From NCBI GenBank assembly GCA_023250155.1, contig JAHFBG010000004.1, positions 1 to 64,000 of the forward strand: a stretch of 64,000 bases of DNA. The letters are read 5' to 3'. This DNA comes from Candidatus Melainabacteria bacterium. GTDB lineage: Bacteria; Cyanobacteriota; Vampirovibrionia; 2-02-FULL-35-15. Each line of letters begins with the position of its first letter. Positions within the stretch are counted from its first letter, which is position 1. Below the pieces are notes generated by a model, which did not search any database, was not told the DNA's origin, and was given only the letters and a program-made list of their open reading frames with translations. Positions 17,677 to 26,437 of this stretch are shown piece after piece. Made by a program: the position numbers and the translations under genes.

Positions 17677-18561
17677 TTAAGTACTTTGATTAATAATTTT
17701 ATCTACAATTTCAAATTGATTAGTCATCGTACTTTTAATTCTTAAGGTTTTAGTTAATATTTGCAGATAGTCTAACTCTTGCTTCTTTGTCTCTATCCAG
17801 GGCCATGGTATTACATCAAGTCCTAACTTTTCAATTTGATTAAATATACCTATTGTGCTTTGATTTACCTGTTTGAAAGGAGGATTCCAATAGCTAATTG
17901 CAAGTTCATCTTTCATTCTCTTTGCTATTTGTAGATCTAAAGCTTGTTTGCCATAAATATCAACACCAAGTTTAATTGAGGAATTAGCTTTTCTTATATT
18001 TTTTAAACTACTTTCATTAAAAGAAATTATGATGACTCTAGCTACAAGGTTTTCATCTTTTAATATTCCAATAAGTTCTTCTTCTAGCCCATCGTTATAA
18101 ATTTCTGTTTCAATTGGACGCTTAATCTCAAGATGAACTTTGGCTTTAGGATATTTTTTTAAGAGATAGATCAAATCTCCAAGAGTTGCAATTCTTGGTT
18201 CTTCTTTATAAGTTAGGATTACTTTTTCACCAGCTTGCTTAGATAAAATAGTTTCATGTTTACCCCTGTCAAACTGAGCCATAATAAGTAAATCACGAAG
18301 AGTACATTCGGGAATAGGCTTTTTCCCTGAAGGCAAATAAAACCCACCACCGTTTAAACTGTTATCGTTTGGACCTGGAATATTTTCATCATGATACAGG
18401 ACAAAGCCACCATTTATTTTCTGAATATCTGTTTCAATCTCAACACCTAATTTAAACGCTTGCTCAATTGCTTCTGGAGTATTTTCAGGAATTTTATATA
18501 AACTAACTCCTCTATGGGCTACTAGAGTCACGAAACTTGTTTTAGAAATAAATGTTGACAT
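17677..18561 (-). CDS. Glycerophosphodiester phosphodiesterase family protein
   Basis: This 294-residue TIM-barrel hydrolase is likely to cleave glycerophosphodiesters. It has the family N-terminal signature VAHRGVSLYKIPENTPEAI with the catalytic His and metal-binding Glu, ETDIQKINGG, the second catalytic His in LYHDENI, and HLEIKR later. No signal peptide is seen, so it should be cytosolic. Its ATG shares one base with the stop of the upstream SurA-like gene (TAATG-type junction), so translation is probably coupled. Confidence 0.87.
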   Translation of the reverse strand: MSTFISKTSFVTLVAHRGVSLYKIPENTPEAIEQAFKLGVEIETDIQKINGGFVLYHDENIPGPNDNSLNGGGFYLPSGKKPIPECTLRDLLIMAQFDRGKHETILSKQAGEKVILTYKEEPRIATLGDLIYLLKKYPKAKVHLEIKRPIETEIYNDGLEEELIGILKDENLVARVIIISFNESSLKNIRKANSSIKLGVDIYGKQALDLQIAKRMKDELAISYWNPPFKQVNQSTIGIFNQIEKLGLDVIPWPWIETKKQELDYLQILTKTLRIKSTMTNQFEIVDKIINQST

Positions 18562-20717
18562 TACTTTTTAATTGTTAATCTTCTTTCATCAATTCTTCTT
18601 CTAAGCTCTTCAAGGGTTTTTGTTCTATTCTCTGAAGAAGGGATATTTTGTAAATTCAAATTACCAGTTTTGAAGATGTTTAAATCATTTATATTGACTG
18701 AGTAGGACATTGAGGATTGAGGAGGAATTGAGAATTGAGAATTGGGAATTGAGAATGAGGGACTGTGGATTGTGGATTGTGGATTGGTAGCTATTGGTTG
18801 TTGTTCAGTGGAGCTTTCGCTTCCCCCTTTTTTTGAGGGCGGGTTGGTTGTTGTTGAGACGTTGCCCGCAACGTCTCTATTCTTTTTTGCTTTTTCAAGT
18901 TCTTTTTGTTTGAGTGATGCTTCCTTAGCGAGCCTAAGCTCTTCTTGCCTCTTTGCTTCTTCAAGCACTTTTTGTTTTTCCAGTTCAGCTTTAACAAGTT
19001 TTTCTTGCTCAAGTTTGGCTAGACGAGCTTCTTCTGTCCTCTTTTCTTCAAGTTCCTTTTGTTTAGCTGATTCTTCTTTAGCAAGTCTAAGCTCTTCTTG
19101 CTTCTTTGCTTGTTCCTGTTCTTTTATTTTTTCTAATTCAATTTTAGCAAGCCTTTCTTGTTCAAGTTTGACTAGACGAGCTTCTTCTATAATTTTTAGC
19201 TCTTCTTGTTTTTTTGTTTTTTCAAGGTTTTTTTGTTTAGCTAATTCTTCTTTAGCGATTTTGAGTTCTTTTTGTTTCTCTGTTTCTTGTTTCTTTGTTT
19301 CTTCTTTAGCAAGCCTTTCTTGCTCTGACTTAGCTAATCGCTCTTCTTTTTGTTTCTTTCTTTGTAGTTCTTTTTCTTGTTTTTTGTTGTCTAAGTCTTT
19401 ACTTCTTGGCTTTAACCTCTTGTCTTCAATTGGTTTTAATACTATTGGTTCTTTTAATGTATCTATATTTATGGCATTTTGTGTGTTTTGCAATTTCATT
19501 TTTTGTTTTTCTACAAGAAGAGCTTCTTTTTGTTCTTTTATATATTTCTTTTCTAATTCATCTAAGTCATTTAAAGCTGCTTTTATGGTTTCTATTTGAG
19601 CATTTGATGAGTCAAGATTTTGCTGACCTTGTGTTGGTAGTTTTACAGGAGTGGTAGGCTGAATTTTTTTTGCAATAGTTTCTAGTTCAGTGTTGAGTGC
19701 TGATTGCTGATTAGAGGATTGCCGCCTCTGGCGAGCCTCGCCCTGCTGGGCGGGAGACGTTGATTGAGACGTTGCATGTAACGTCTCTTCTTTGTTCTGA
19801 TTCAATCCTTTTATTTTGTTCTCTACTTGACTAAGTAGTTGTGTAGTATTGCTTTCTAAGTGCCTGATTTCTTGTGCTTTTTTTCTTGTTAAAGTAGGGT
19901 AAGTGTTTGTTCTTAGTGAAGGTTGAATTGAGGGTTGAGGATTGAGGGTTGAGGATTGGGGATTGAGAATTGAGAGTTGAGAATCAGTGATATTACTGGC
20001 TAGTTTTTTTTTGTTTATGTAGGCTTTAAAATCCTTTGTTTCTTTTAAAATAGCTTCTTTTGTAAGTTCTAGCAAAAGCTGATTTTTAATTTCATTGTTA
20101 ACATCATCTATTGTGGCATTATTTTCTGCTAAAAACTTTTTAAACCCTGCTTCCCCACCTTGTTTTTCCTTTAATAGATTTACTCTTTTTACTGTTTCCT
20201 CATTTGGAATACTTATATTTCTTAATTTAGCTTCTTGTAAAACTAAGAGCTCATTAACCATCTTATCTGTCAATTTGTCTTTTATTGTTGCTTCAAAATA
20301 TTTATCTAATAGAAGGTTTTCACTTAGTTTGTTTTTTATATCTTGAAGTGAAAGATTGTTTTCTTTTGCTTTGTTTTCAATGCTTTCAATTGTGCCAAAT
20401 TGATTGATGAGTTTATCCACGGCTATATTTAGCTCTTCAAAAGTAACACTTAGTCCATTTTCTTTAGCTTGGCTTAATTGTTCTTCTCTTTTTACTTGTG
20501 CTTTAGGATTTTTAGTAAACAAGTCAAAATTATAACTAATATGAAATTGTTTTTTATGAGCATTATAAAGTCTATTGAAATCTTTCTTGTAAATATTTTC
20601 TCCATTTATAGTGGCTAAGATATCATCATTTATAGATGGATTGGCTAATACAATTAAACTAGAAAAAAACATTAGAATTAAAGTACTAAAAAGGCAAGCT
20701 AAGAATTTGATTTTCAT
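18561..20717 (-). CDS. Secreted SurA_N-like protein with long coiled-coil, repeat-invaded tail
   Basis: The 718 residues begin with a signal peptide (about 1-25, ending VLA). A helical SurA/PrsA N-terminal-type chaperone domain follows (about 28-235), with ATINGENIYKKDF. I find no parvulin isomerase domain. Residues about 385-620 are a highly charged Lys/Glu/Gln coiled coil in repeating KQEELRLAKEE-like units. Between and after these lie Ser/Pro/Asn/Gln-rich segments encoded by short DNA repeats and two 22-nt palindromes. A good Shine-Dalgarno site (AAGGAGT) precedes the ATG. A periplasmic chaperone or envelope-spanning role is an inference. Confidence 0.72.
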   Translation of the reverse strand: MKIKFLACLFSTLILMFFSSLIVLANPSINDDILATINGENIYKKDFNRLYNAHKKQFHISYNFDLFTKNPKAQVKREEQLSQAKENGLSVTFEELNIAVDKLINQFGTIESIENKAKENNLSLQDIKNKLSENLLLDKYFEATIKDKLTDKMVNELLVLQEAKLRNISIPNEETVKRVNLLKEKQGGEAGFKKFLAENNATIDDVNNEIKNQLLLELTKEAILKETKDFKAYINKKKLASNITDSQLSILNPQSSTLNPQPSIQPSLRTNTYPTLTRKKAQEIRHLESNTTQLLSQVENKIKGLNQNKEETLHATSQSTSPAQQGEARQRRQSSNQQSALNTELETIAKKIQPTTPVKLPTQGQQNLDSSNAQIETIKAALNDLDELEKKYIKEQKEALLVEKQKMKLQNTQNAINIDTLKEPIVLKPIEDKRLKPRSKDLDNKKQEKELQRKKQKEERLAKSEQERLAKEETKKQETEKQKELKIAKEELAKQKNLEKTKKQEELKIIEEARLVKLEQERLAKIELEKIKEQEQAKKQEELRLAKEESAKQKELEEKRTEEARLAKLEQEKLVKAELEKQKVLEEAKRQEELRLAKEASLKQKELEKAKKNRDVAGNVSTTTNPPSKKGGSESSTEQQPIATNPQSTIHSPSFSIPNSQFSIPPQSSMSYSVNINDLNIFKTGNLNLQNIPSSENRTKTLEELRRRIDERRLTIKK
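18711..18787. repeat. GGATTG/AATTGAG short tandem repeat array
   Basis: Irregular tandem copies of AATTGAG-, GGATTGAG- and GGATTGT-like units run through this stretch of the SurA_N-like gene. On the coding strand they give peptides such as NPQSTIHSPS and IPNSQFSIPPQSS. Related arrays lie at 19921-19983 and at 40368-40462 in another gene. Confidence 0.75.
18856..18877. repeat. 22-nt palindromic element, copy 1
   Basis: GAGACGTTGC, 2-nt spacer CC, GCAACGTCTC: perfect 10-bp arms, in frame within the SurA_N-like gene (coding for RDVAGNVST). It is one of five copies in the window. Confidence 0.85.
19766..19787. repeat. 22-nt palindromic element, copy 2
   Basis: GAGACGTTGC, AT, GTAACGTCTC: the arms pair fully if one G-T wobble is allowed. 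It encodes ETLHATSQ on the minus strand, the same peptide as a copy in the unrelated gene at 39818-40792. A partial extra copy (GAGACGTTGATT) directly precedes it on the plus strand. Confidence 0.85.
19921..19983. repeat. GGATTGAG/GGGTTGAG short tandem repeat array
   Basis: Units of 7-8 bp (GGTTGAG, GGATTGAG, GAATTGAG) are repeated with variation. The minus strand encodes NSQLSILNPQSS and LNPQPSIQPS. This is the same repeat family as at 18711-18787 and 40368-40462. Confidence 0.75.
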
Positions 20718-20782
20718 TTATACTCCTTATTTATCCTTATTAATGTGACATTTTAGAACAGATTGAGAAATAGGTCTATAGG

Positions 20783-23700
20783 CTATGCAATCTTCTCATG
20801 AAAGTCAATTTTTTTAAGACTTGTAACCAATTGAAATAATACATCTAAGATTTGATTACTATCCAAGCCAACTGGCCTTAAAAGTAAAAATGAAACATTT
20901 TCACTGCCACCTCGTGCACTTGATTTAAATGCTGTTCTATTAATGATATTGGGTGGAAGCATGCGCTGGTATCGTAACCAATCCTGTAATCTGAAATCCA
21001 CATCAATTTTTATATTATTTGTACCACCAGGTTCAGATTTAATTTGTTTTATTTTAATTTGATTTGCTGCTATTCTTAGTTCAACTATTTTAATTAGATT
21101 TTCTACTTCAAGTGGAGGATTTCCAAATCTATCTTTCCACTCAGATGTGATGTATTCAAGCTCTTTTATTGTTTTTATATTTGCAAGTCTTTTGTATTCA
21201 ACAACTTTTTGTTGCTCATCTTCTATATAACTATTTGGAATATATGCGCTAATATTTAAATCAATTACTGTTTCAAGTTCAATATCATGTGTCTCAAGAC
21301 CTCTAAGCTTATCTACTGCTTCATTTAAGAGCTGGCAGTACAGATCAAAGCCTACAGAAATCATATGTCCATGCTGTTCTTGTCCTAAAATATTTCCTAC
21401 TCCTCTTATTTCCATATCACGAAGTGCTATTTGATAGCCTGAACCTAAACTTGAAAACTCTTTTATAGCTTGTAGTCTATTTTTTGCAGTATCAGATAAA
21501 ACCTTATCAAATTTATATAAGCAGTATGCATATGCCTGAACTTCAGAGCGTCCTACTCTCCCTCTTAATTGATAAAGCTGTGCTAGTCCCATTTGATCAG
21601 CATTATCAACGATTATAGTGTTTACGCTAGGAATATCAATTCCAGATTCAATAATAGTAGTACAAACAAGGACATTGTATTTTTTTTGGGAAAAATCTAC
21701 CATGACACTTTCAAGTTCTTTATCCTGCATCTGCCCATGAGCTATTGTAATTATTGCCTCAGGTACAAGTTCTTGAATATAGCTTGCTGTTTTGTATATA
21801 GTCTCAATTCTATTATGTATAAAATAAATTTGTCCTCCTCTTTCAAGCTCATGCAAAATAGCTGTTTTTACTATAGAAGATTTAAATTCGCCAACAAACG
21901 TTTTAATTGGAAGTCTATTAGCAGGAGGTGTGGTTATGAGTGACATGTCTCTTGCACCAGTTAGTGCCATATGTAATGTTCGTGGTATTGGTGTGGCACT
22001 TAAAGTTATTACATCTACTGTAACTCTTAATTGTTTTAATTTTTCTTTATGTATAACACCAAACCTTTGCTCTTCGTCTATTACTACTAGACCTAAATCT
22101 TTAAAAACCACATCTTTTTGTAAGAGCCTGTGGGTTCCAATTACTACGTCTATTTCACCAGTAGAGAGTAATCCAACAATCCTTTTTTGCTCTTTATTGC
22201 TGACGAACCTGCTTAACTGTCCGATTCTAACAGGATATGGAGCAAGCCGTTCTTTGATTACGTTGTAATGTTGTTGAGCTAAGATTGTGGTGGGGACTAG
22301 GACGGCTACTTGTTTTCCAGAAAGTACAGCTTTAAAGATCCCTCTAAGTGCTACTTCTGTTTTTCCATAACCAACATCACCACAAATCAGTCTATCTGTA
22401 GGTTTAGTAGATTCCATATCAGCCTTAACATCACAAATTGCTTTCCATTGATCAGGTGTTTCTGTGTAAGGGAAAGCATCTTCCATTTCGATTTGCCAGT
22501 GTGAATCAGAATTGAATGTGAAACCTTCTAGCTTAGATCTGGCAGTGTACAAGTTCAATAAGTCTTCAGCAATTCTTTTAACTGCTTTTTTAACTTTCTT
22601 TTTAGTAAGATCCCAATCAGCTCCGCCTAGACGTGACAATTTAGGTACAACTTCTCCAGAGCCACGATATCTATACAACATGTTGATTTGTTCTACAGGT
22701 AGATATAGTTTTCCCTCACTTGCATACTCAAGCATTAAGTACTCACGCTCAACATCATCTACAGTCATTTTTACAAGACCACGATATCTTCCTATGCCGT
22801 GTTTAACATGGACAACAAAATCATTTTGTTTTAAGTCTTCAATATTATAAAAATACTCGTGCCTGTCAGTTTTAGTAGATTTCTTAAGTAAGTTTGGTTT
22901 TCTTCTAGTACCAAAAATCTCTTGATCTGTTAAAACAATAATATTTGTAGAAGATATCTTAAACCCTGTTGTAGTGCCACCTCTTGAAATGATAATTTGA
23001 TTATCATTGTAATCGTTTTCTTTATAAGTTTCTATTTCCTTGGCTATGATAGTCCACTCTTTAAGAATCCCATTTATTCTATGTGGTTGGTCACTAAATA
23101 TAAGGATTTTATTTTTAAGAGATATCCAGTCTTTTAATGTAGAAATAAATTTGTCGATTTGATTATGAAATCGTTCTTGTGGTAAAAAAGATAGATTAAT
23201 CGAGGGTGATTTTTCTACTTCATCAAATACTTCGAATCTATTTATATAAGATACAGAATAGTCTTTTAATCTTTTTAATGTATATTCAACATTATGTAAT
23301 AAAGGCTCTGAAAGGGGAATAATCTTTTTGCTTTTTTCTAATTCATTTTTTATTTCAACGTTTCTTTGATACCAACCTTCAAGCGAAATTGCATTTGCTT
23401 CCCAATCATCTATTATTACTAAAGTTTTTGGTGATAAAAAATCAAACAAAGAAGAATTCTTTTGATTGGTGAGTTGTGAGTAATATTCTAGAGACTCAGG
23501 ATAAGCATTTGTTTTAATTTGTTCAAGCTCTTGACTTACGACTTCAGTTAAATCTTTGTCATTTTGTGCAAGTTGTGAAATCTTGTTTACTAGAGCATCT
23601 GGGTTTGGTTCTACTATATAGTATCGAGGAGAAATGATTATTTTTTCAATCGTTTCATTTGATCGTTGTGTGGTGGGTGTAAATGATTTTATTGACTCGA

Positions 23701-24316
23701 TTTCATTTCCGAAAAAATCAATTCTAGTTGGTTCTCCAACGGTTGAGTAAATATCAAAGATTTCACCTCTTATACTAAACTCTCCTCTGTTAGTTACTAT
23801 AGGAGCTTTTTTGAAACCTAAGGCAACTAGTTTTCTTGCTAATTCTTGTGGTTCAATATTTGTATTTAAGTTTATTTTAAAACAATGTTTTAATAAATCC
23901 TCTTTATTCCACAGCTTTTCAAGCAAACATTTAGCAGTGCTTATAATAAGCATGGGTTTTGAGTCACCCTTGTTCTCTAATAAATGTAGCAATGTTCTTG
24001 TTTGGTGTGATACTACTTCTACATCGCTGGATATTTGATCATAAGCAGAAACTTCTTGTGAGCAAAAATAAAAAATAGGAAGATTAGTTAAACTTAAAAT
24101 TTCATGATAAATATTCAAAGCTGAATTAATATCGTTTGCTAAGTATAAAATGGGTCTATTAACAGAGGATAGTAAGGAGGTAAGAAAAAAACCTTTAGCT
24201 GAATCGGTTAATCCATGAAAGTAGATTTCCTGGGATTTTTGTGATCTAAGCTTTGTAATAGTATTTAGTCCAGTGTTACTAGCGATAAATTCAGCAATCA
24301 GTTTTTCTATTAGCAT
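20783..24316 (-). CDS. mfd: Transcription-repair coupling factor
   Basis: This 1177-residue ATP-dependent DNA translocase releases RNA polymerase stalled at lesions and recruits UvrA. It has the UvrB-like N-terminal part (about 1-400), the RNA-polymerase-interacting domain around 490-560 (DFVVHVKHGIGRYRGL), and the RecG-like motor. In the motor, Walker A is GDVGYGKTEVA, motif II is VIDEEQRFG, motif III is TLSATPIPRTL, and QLRGRVGRS lies in motif VI. The C-terminal TRCF domain follows. Length is normal and no frame break is seen. It is apparently a single-gene transcription unit with a TATTAT box 9 nt before the ATG. Confidence 0.97.
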   Translation of the reverse strand: MLIEKLIAEFIASNTGLNTITKLRSQKSQEIYFHGLTDSAKGFFLTSLLSSVNRPILYLANDINSALNIYHEILSLTNLPIFYFCSQEVSAYDQISSDVEVVSHQTRTLLHLLENKGDSKPMLIISTAKCLLEKLWNKEDLLKHCFKINLNTNIEPQELARKLVALGFKKAPIVTNRGEFSIRGEIFDIYSTVGEPTRIDFFGNEIESIKSFTPTTQRSNETIEKIIISPRYYIVEPNPDALVNKISQLAQNDKDLTEVVSQELEQIKTNAYPESLEYYSQLTNQKNSSLFDFLSPKTLVIIDDWEANAISLEGWYQRNVEIKNELEKSKKIIPLSEPLLHNVEYTLKRLKDYSVSYINRFEVFDEVEKSPSINLSFLPQERFHNQIDKFISTLKDWISLKNKILIFSDQPHRINGILKEWTIIAKEIETYKENDYNDNQIIISRGGTTTGFKISSTNIIVLTDQEIFGTRRKPNLLKKSTKTDRHEYFYNIEDLKQNDFVVHVKHGIGRYRGLVKMTVDDVEREYLMLEYASEGKLYLPVEQINMLYRYRGSGEVVPKLSRLGGADWDLTKKKVKKAVKRIAEDLLNLYTARSKLEGFTFNSDSHWQIEMEDAFPYTETPDQWKAICDVKADMESTKPTDRLICGDVGYGKTEVALRGIFKAVLSGKQVAVLVPTTILAQQHYNVIKERLAPYPVRIGQLSRFVSNKEQKRIVGLLSTGEIDVVIGTHRLLQKDVVFKDLGLVVIDEEQRFGVIHKEKLKQLRVTVDVITLSATPIPRTLHMALTGARDMSLITTPPANRLPIKTFVGEFKSSIVKTAILHELERGGQIYFIHNRIETIYKTASYIQELVPEAIITIAHGQMQDKELESVMVDFSQKKYNVLVCTTIIESGIDIPSVNTIIVDNADQMGLAQLYQLRGRVGRSEVQAYAYCLYKFDKVLSDTAKNRLQAIKEFSSLGSGYQIALRDMEIRGVGNILGQEQHGHMISVGFDLYCQLLNEAVDKLRGLETHDIELETVIDLNISAYIPNSYIEDEQQKVVEYKRLANIKTIKELEYITSEWKDRFGNPPLEVENLIKIVELRIAANQIKIKQIKSEPGGTNNIKIDVDFRLQDWLRYQRMLPPNIINRTAFKSSARGGSENVSFLLLRPVGLDSNQILDVLFQLVTSLKKIDFHEKIA

Positions 24317-24485
24317 CTAAGTACAATAATAAACTTATTCTCTACTTGACAAGCTTATTTCTATAGGTTACTATATATCAATACGTATTAAGGTGTATTT
24401 AATAAAGATATAAAGTGTGCTAGTTGAAGAGAAGTTAATAGGCATACATGCCATATGGTATTTCTCTTGGGTTGCTCTATATAAA

Positions 24486-26435
24486 ATGAACATTAAACCA
24501 TATAAATTACTTGTTGGACCACTACTTGCAATATCTACAATAGCAGGTTGTAGTGGAAGTAATAATACAGAGGTACCCACTAATATAGAAAGAGTACAAG
24601 ACTTACTACCAGATAGGGATGGAGCCTTAGGCAACGTAGAGCATGTATTAGCTAAAGCCAGATTAGGAAAAATTAAAAGTGCAGAGTTTACTGAAAAGGG
24701 AGATTTCATAAAGTTCAGACTCAAAAGCGGTTCGACGATTTTTTTATATACTCCAAGAGATGATGCAAAACTTAGGGAATTAATAGATGGATTACTTCAA
24801 TCGCCAGAACCCATAACTATTCAGGTTGGATCAACGGAATATACAAGTGATCATGTGTTAGGTGCATTTCTTATAGGTGTAGTTGCAACCGCTTTAATAG
24901 GTGGTGGGTTAATAAAACTTGCTGATATTAAAAATGAAAGAGCTGCTAAGAAAGCGCATGAAGAAGCAAATAAGAAAATTGAAATAGCAAATGCTGGGAC
25001 AACTAAAAAAGAAAAGCAAAAGCCTAAATCAGGAGAAGTAACATTTAAAGATGTACGAGGCTATCCAGAATTAGTAAAAAGATTAAAAAATATTCTTAGT
25101 TTTATAAAAGAACCAGAAAAAAATAAGGTTGGAGCACCCGTTCCAAAAGGGATCCTATTAGCAGGACCATCAGGTACAGGGAAAACTTTTTTAGCTAAAG
25201 CTCTTGCAGGTGAAGCTGGTATTCCTCTTTTTGCAATTAGTGGTGCTGATATTCAAACAAAGTGGATGGCAGAAGGTGCTGAGAATTTAAGAAAACTTTT
25301 TTCAAAAGCTGAGGCAAATAAACCATGTATATTGTTTATTGATGAAATAGATGCTTTTGGATACAAGAGATCAGATGATACTTCTAGCAGAGGAGCAGTT
25401 CAGGATCACATACATACCATAGATCAGTTCCTTACTTTAATGGATGGTTTTCATTCTTTAAATGGTGTTACTGTACTTGCTGCAACTAATCGATTGCCAG
25501 TTTTAGATGAAGCATTACTTCGCCCCGGAAGATTTGACATGATTATAGAGGTGCCATTACCTGTTACACCAAAGCAAAGAGAAGATATCTTAGAAAAATA
25601 TATTGAAGAAAAAAGATCTATAGGTGTACTTGAGGACAATATTGATATAAAAACTATTGCAGAAGATACACCAGGATTGTCACCAGCTCAACTTGCAGGA
25701 ATAGTATCTAGAGCAGCTGTAGTTGCTCAGGAGAGTGGTGCTGACAAAATAACTCAAAAACATTTTGATGATGCAATTGAAGAAGTTAAGAGTGGGATAA
25801 AATCAGAGAATATAATCAGTGAAAATGATCGATTTAAAACTGCTATTTATGAAATTGTAGGGCGTGGACTTACAGCAAAAGGATGTGGTATTGATTTAAA
25901 TAGAGCTTCTATGATTCCTCGAGGAACATCGATTGGACACGTCACTTTAAAACCAGGGGTGTTTAGTGAGGTTTTACCAACAAAATCAGAACTACTTAAG
26001 AGACTTTTAATAGCACTTGGTGGAATAGCAGCTCAGACAGAACTTTTAGATGAAAATCAATTTACAGTTGGTGGGAAAGATGATCTGGATAAAGCAAGAG
26101 AAATTATAAAAATATTGCTATCTTCTGGCATGGTAGATGGAATCTTTGATGCAGATTACACACACACAAGTGGGAAAATTTCTGAAAGAGATTCGAAAAT
26201 TACAAATGAATTAATTAAAAAAGCACTTCTTAAAGCAAGAGATGTAGTTAAAACAGTCCCAAAAGAAAAACTACTTAAAATAGTCAAAGCTGTACTGAAT
26301 GCTACAGATGATTTAAAAGGAGATGAAGCAAATAATTTATTTAGTGAAGTAGATAAAAATGAATGGGGACAAATTCAAAAAATAGTAAAAGAGTTTGCTG
26401 ACACAGCGACAGTTGATCTGGCTAGTGAAAAGTAA
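24486..26435 (+). CDS. FtsH-like AAA protein, predicted lipoprotein lacking the protease motif
   Basis: From ATG 24486 (649 residues) the protein starts with a lipoprotein signal whose lipobox IAGC puts the lipidated Cys at 22. An FtsH-type extracytoplasmic domain follows (about 45-115), one membrane segment (about 124-143), an AAA domain (about 185-440) and an M41-like helical domain. Walker A is AGPSGTGKT, Walker B CILFIDEID, and the arginine-finger region ALLRPGRFD. Where active FtsH has HEAGH, this protein reads YEIVG (in AIYEIVGRGL), so both zinc-binding His are missing. It may act as an ATP-driven unfoldase or inactive FtsH partner, like the FtsHi proteins of plastids. A GTG at 24417 would extend it by 23 residues. 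Confidence 0.85.
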   Translation: MNIKPYKLLVGPLLAISTIAGCSGSNNTEVPTNIERVQDLLPDRDGALGNVEHVLAKARLGKIKSAEFTEKGDFIKFRLKSGSTIFLYTPRDDAKLRELIDGLLQSPEPITIQVGSTEYTSDHVLGAFLIGVVATALIGGGLIKLADIKNERAAKKAHEEANKKIEIANAGTTKKEKQKPKSGEVTFKDVRGYPELVKRLKNILSFIKEPEKNKVGAPVPKGILLAGPSGTGKTFLAKALAGEAGIPLFAISGADIQTKWMAEGAENLRKLFSKAEANKPCILFIDEIDAFGYKRSDDTSSRGAVQDHIHTIDQFLTLMDGFHSLNGVTVLAATNRLPVLDEALLRPGRFDMIIEVPLPVTPKQREDILEKYIEEKRSIGVLEDNIDIKTIAEDTPGLSPAQLAGIVSRAAVVAQESGADKITQKHFDDAIEEVKSGIKSENIISENDRFKTAIYEIVGRGLTAKGCGIDLNRASMIPRGTSIGHVTLKPGVFSEVLPTKSELLKRLLIALGGIAAQTELLDENQFTVGGKDDLDKAREIIKILLSSGMVDGIFDADYTHTSGKISERDSKITNELIKKALLKARDVVKTVPKEKLLKIVKAVLNATDDLKGDEANNLFSEVDKNEWGQIQKIVKEFADTATVDLASEK

Positions 26436-26437
26436 GC

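Noticed and set aside
18742..19599. 285-codon plus-strand frame opposite the SurA_N-like gene
   Set aside because: It is an antisense shadow of the Lys/Glu-rich coiled coil, giving an artificial Ser/Phe/Leu-rich protein.
18711..19983. Repeat arrays considered as a CRISPR array
   Set aside because: Units are 7-8 bp, irregular, lack spacers and lie in frame inside a gene; no cas genes are present.
22512..22850. 112-codon plus-strand frame inside mfd
   Set aside because: It is antisense to a conserved motor region of mfd and has no start signals or family features.
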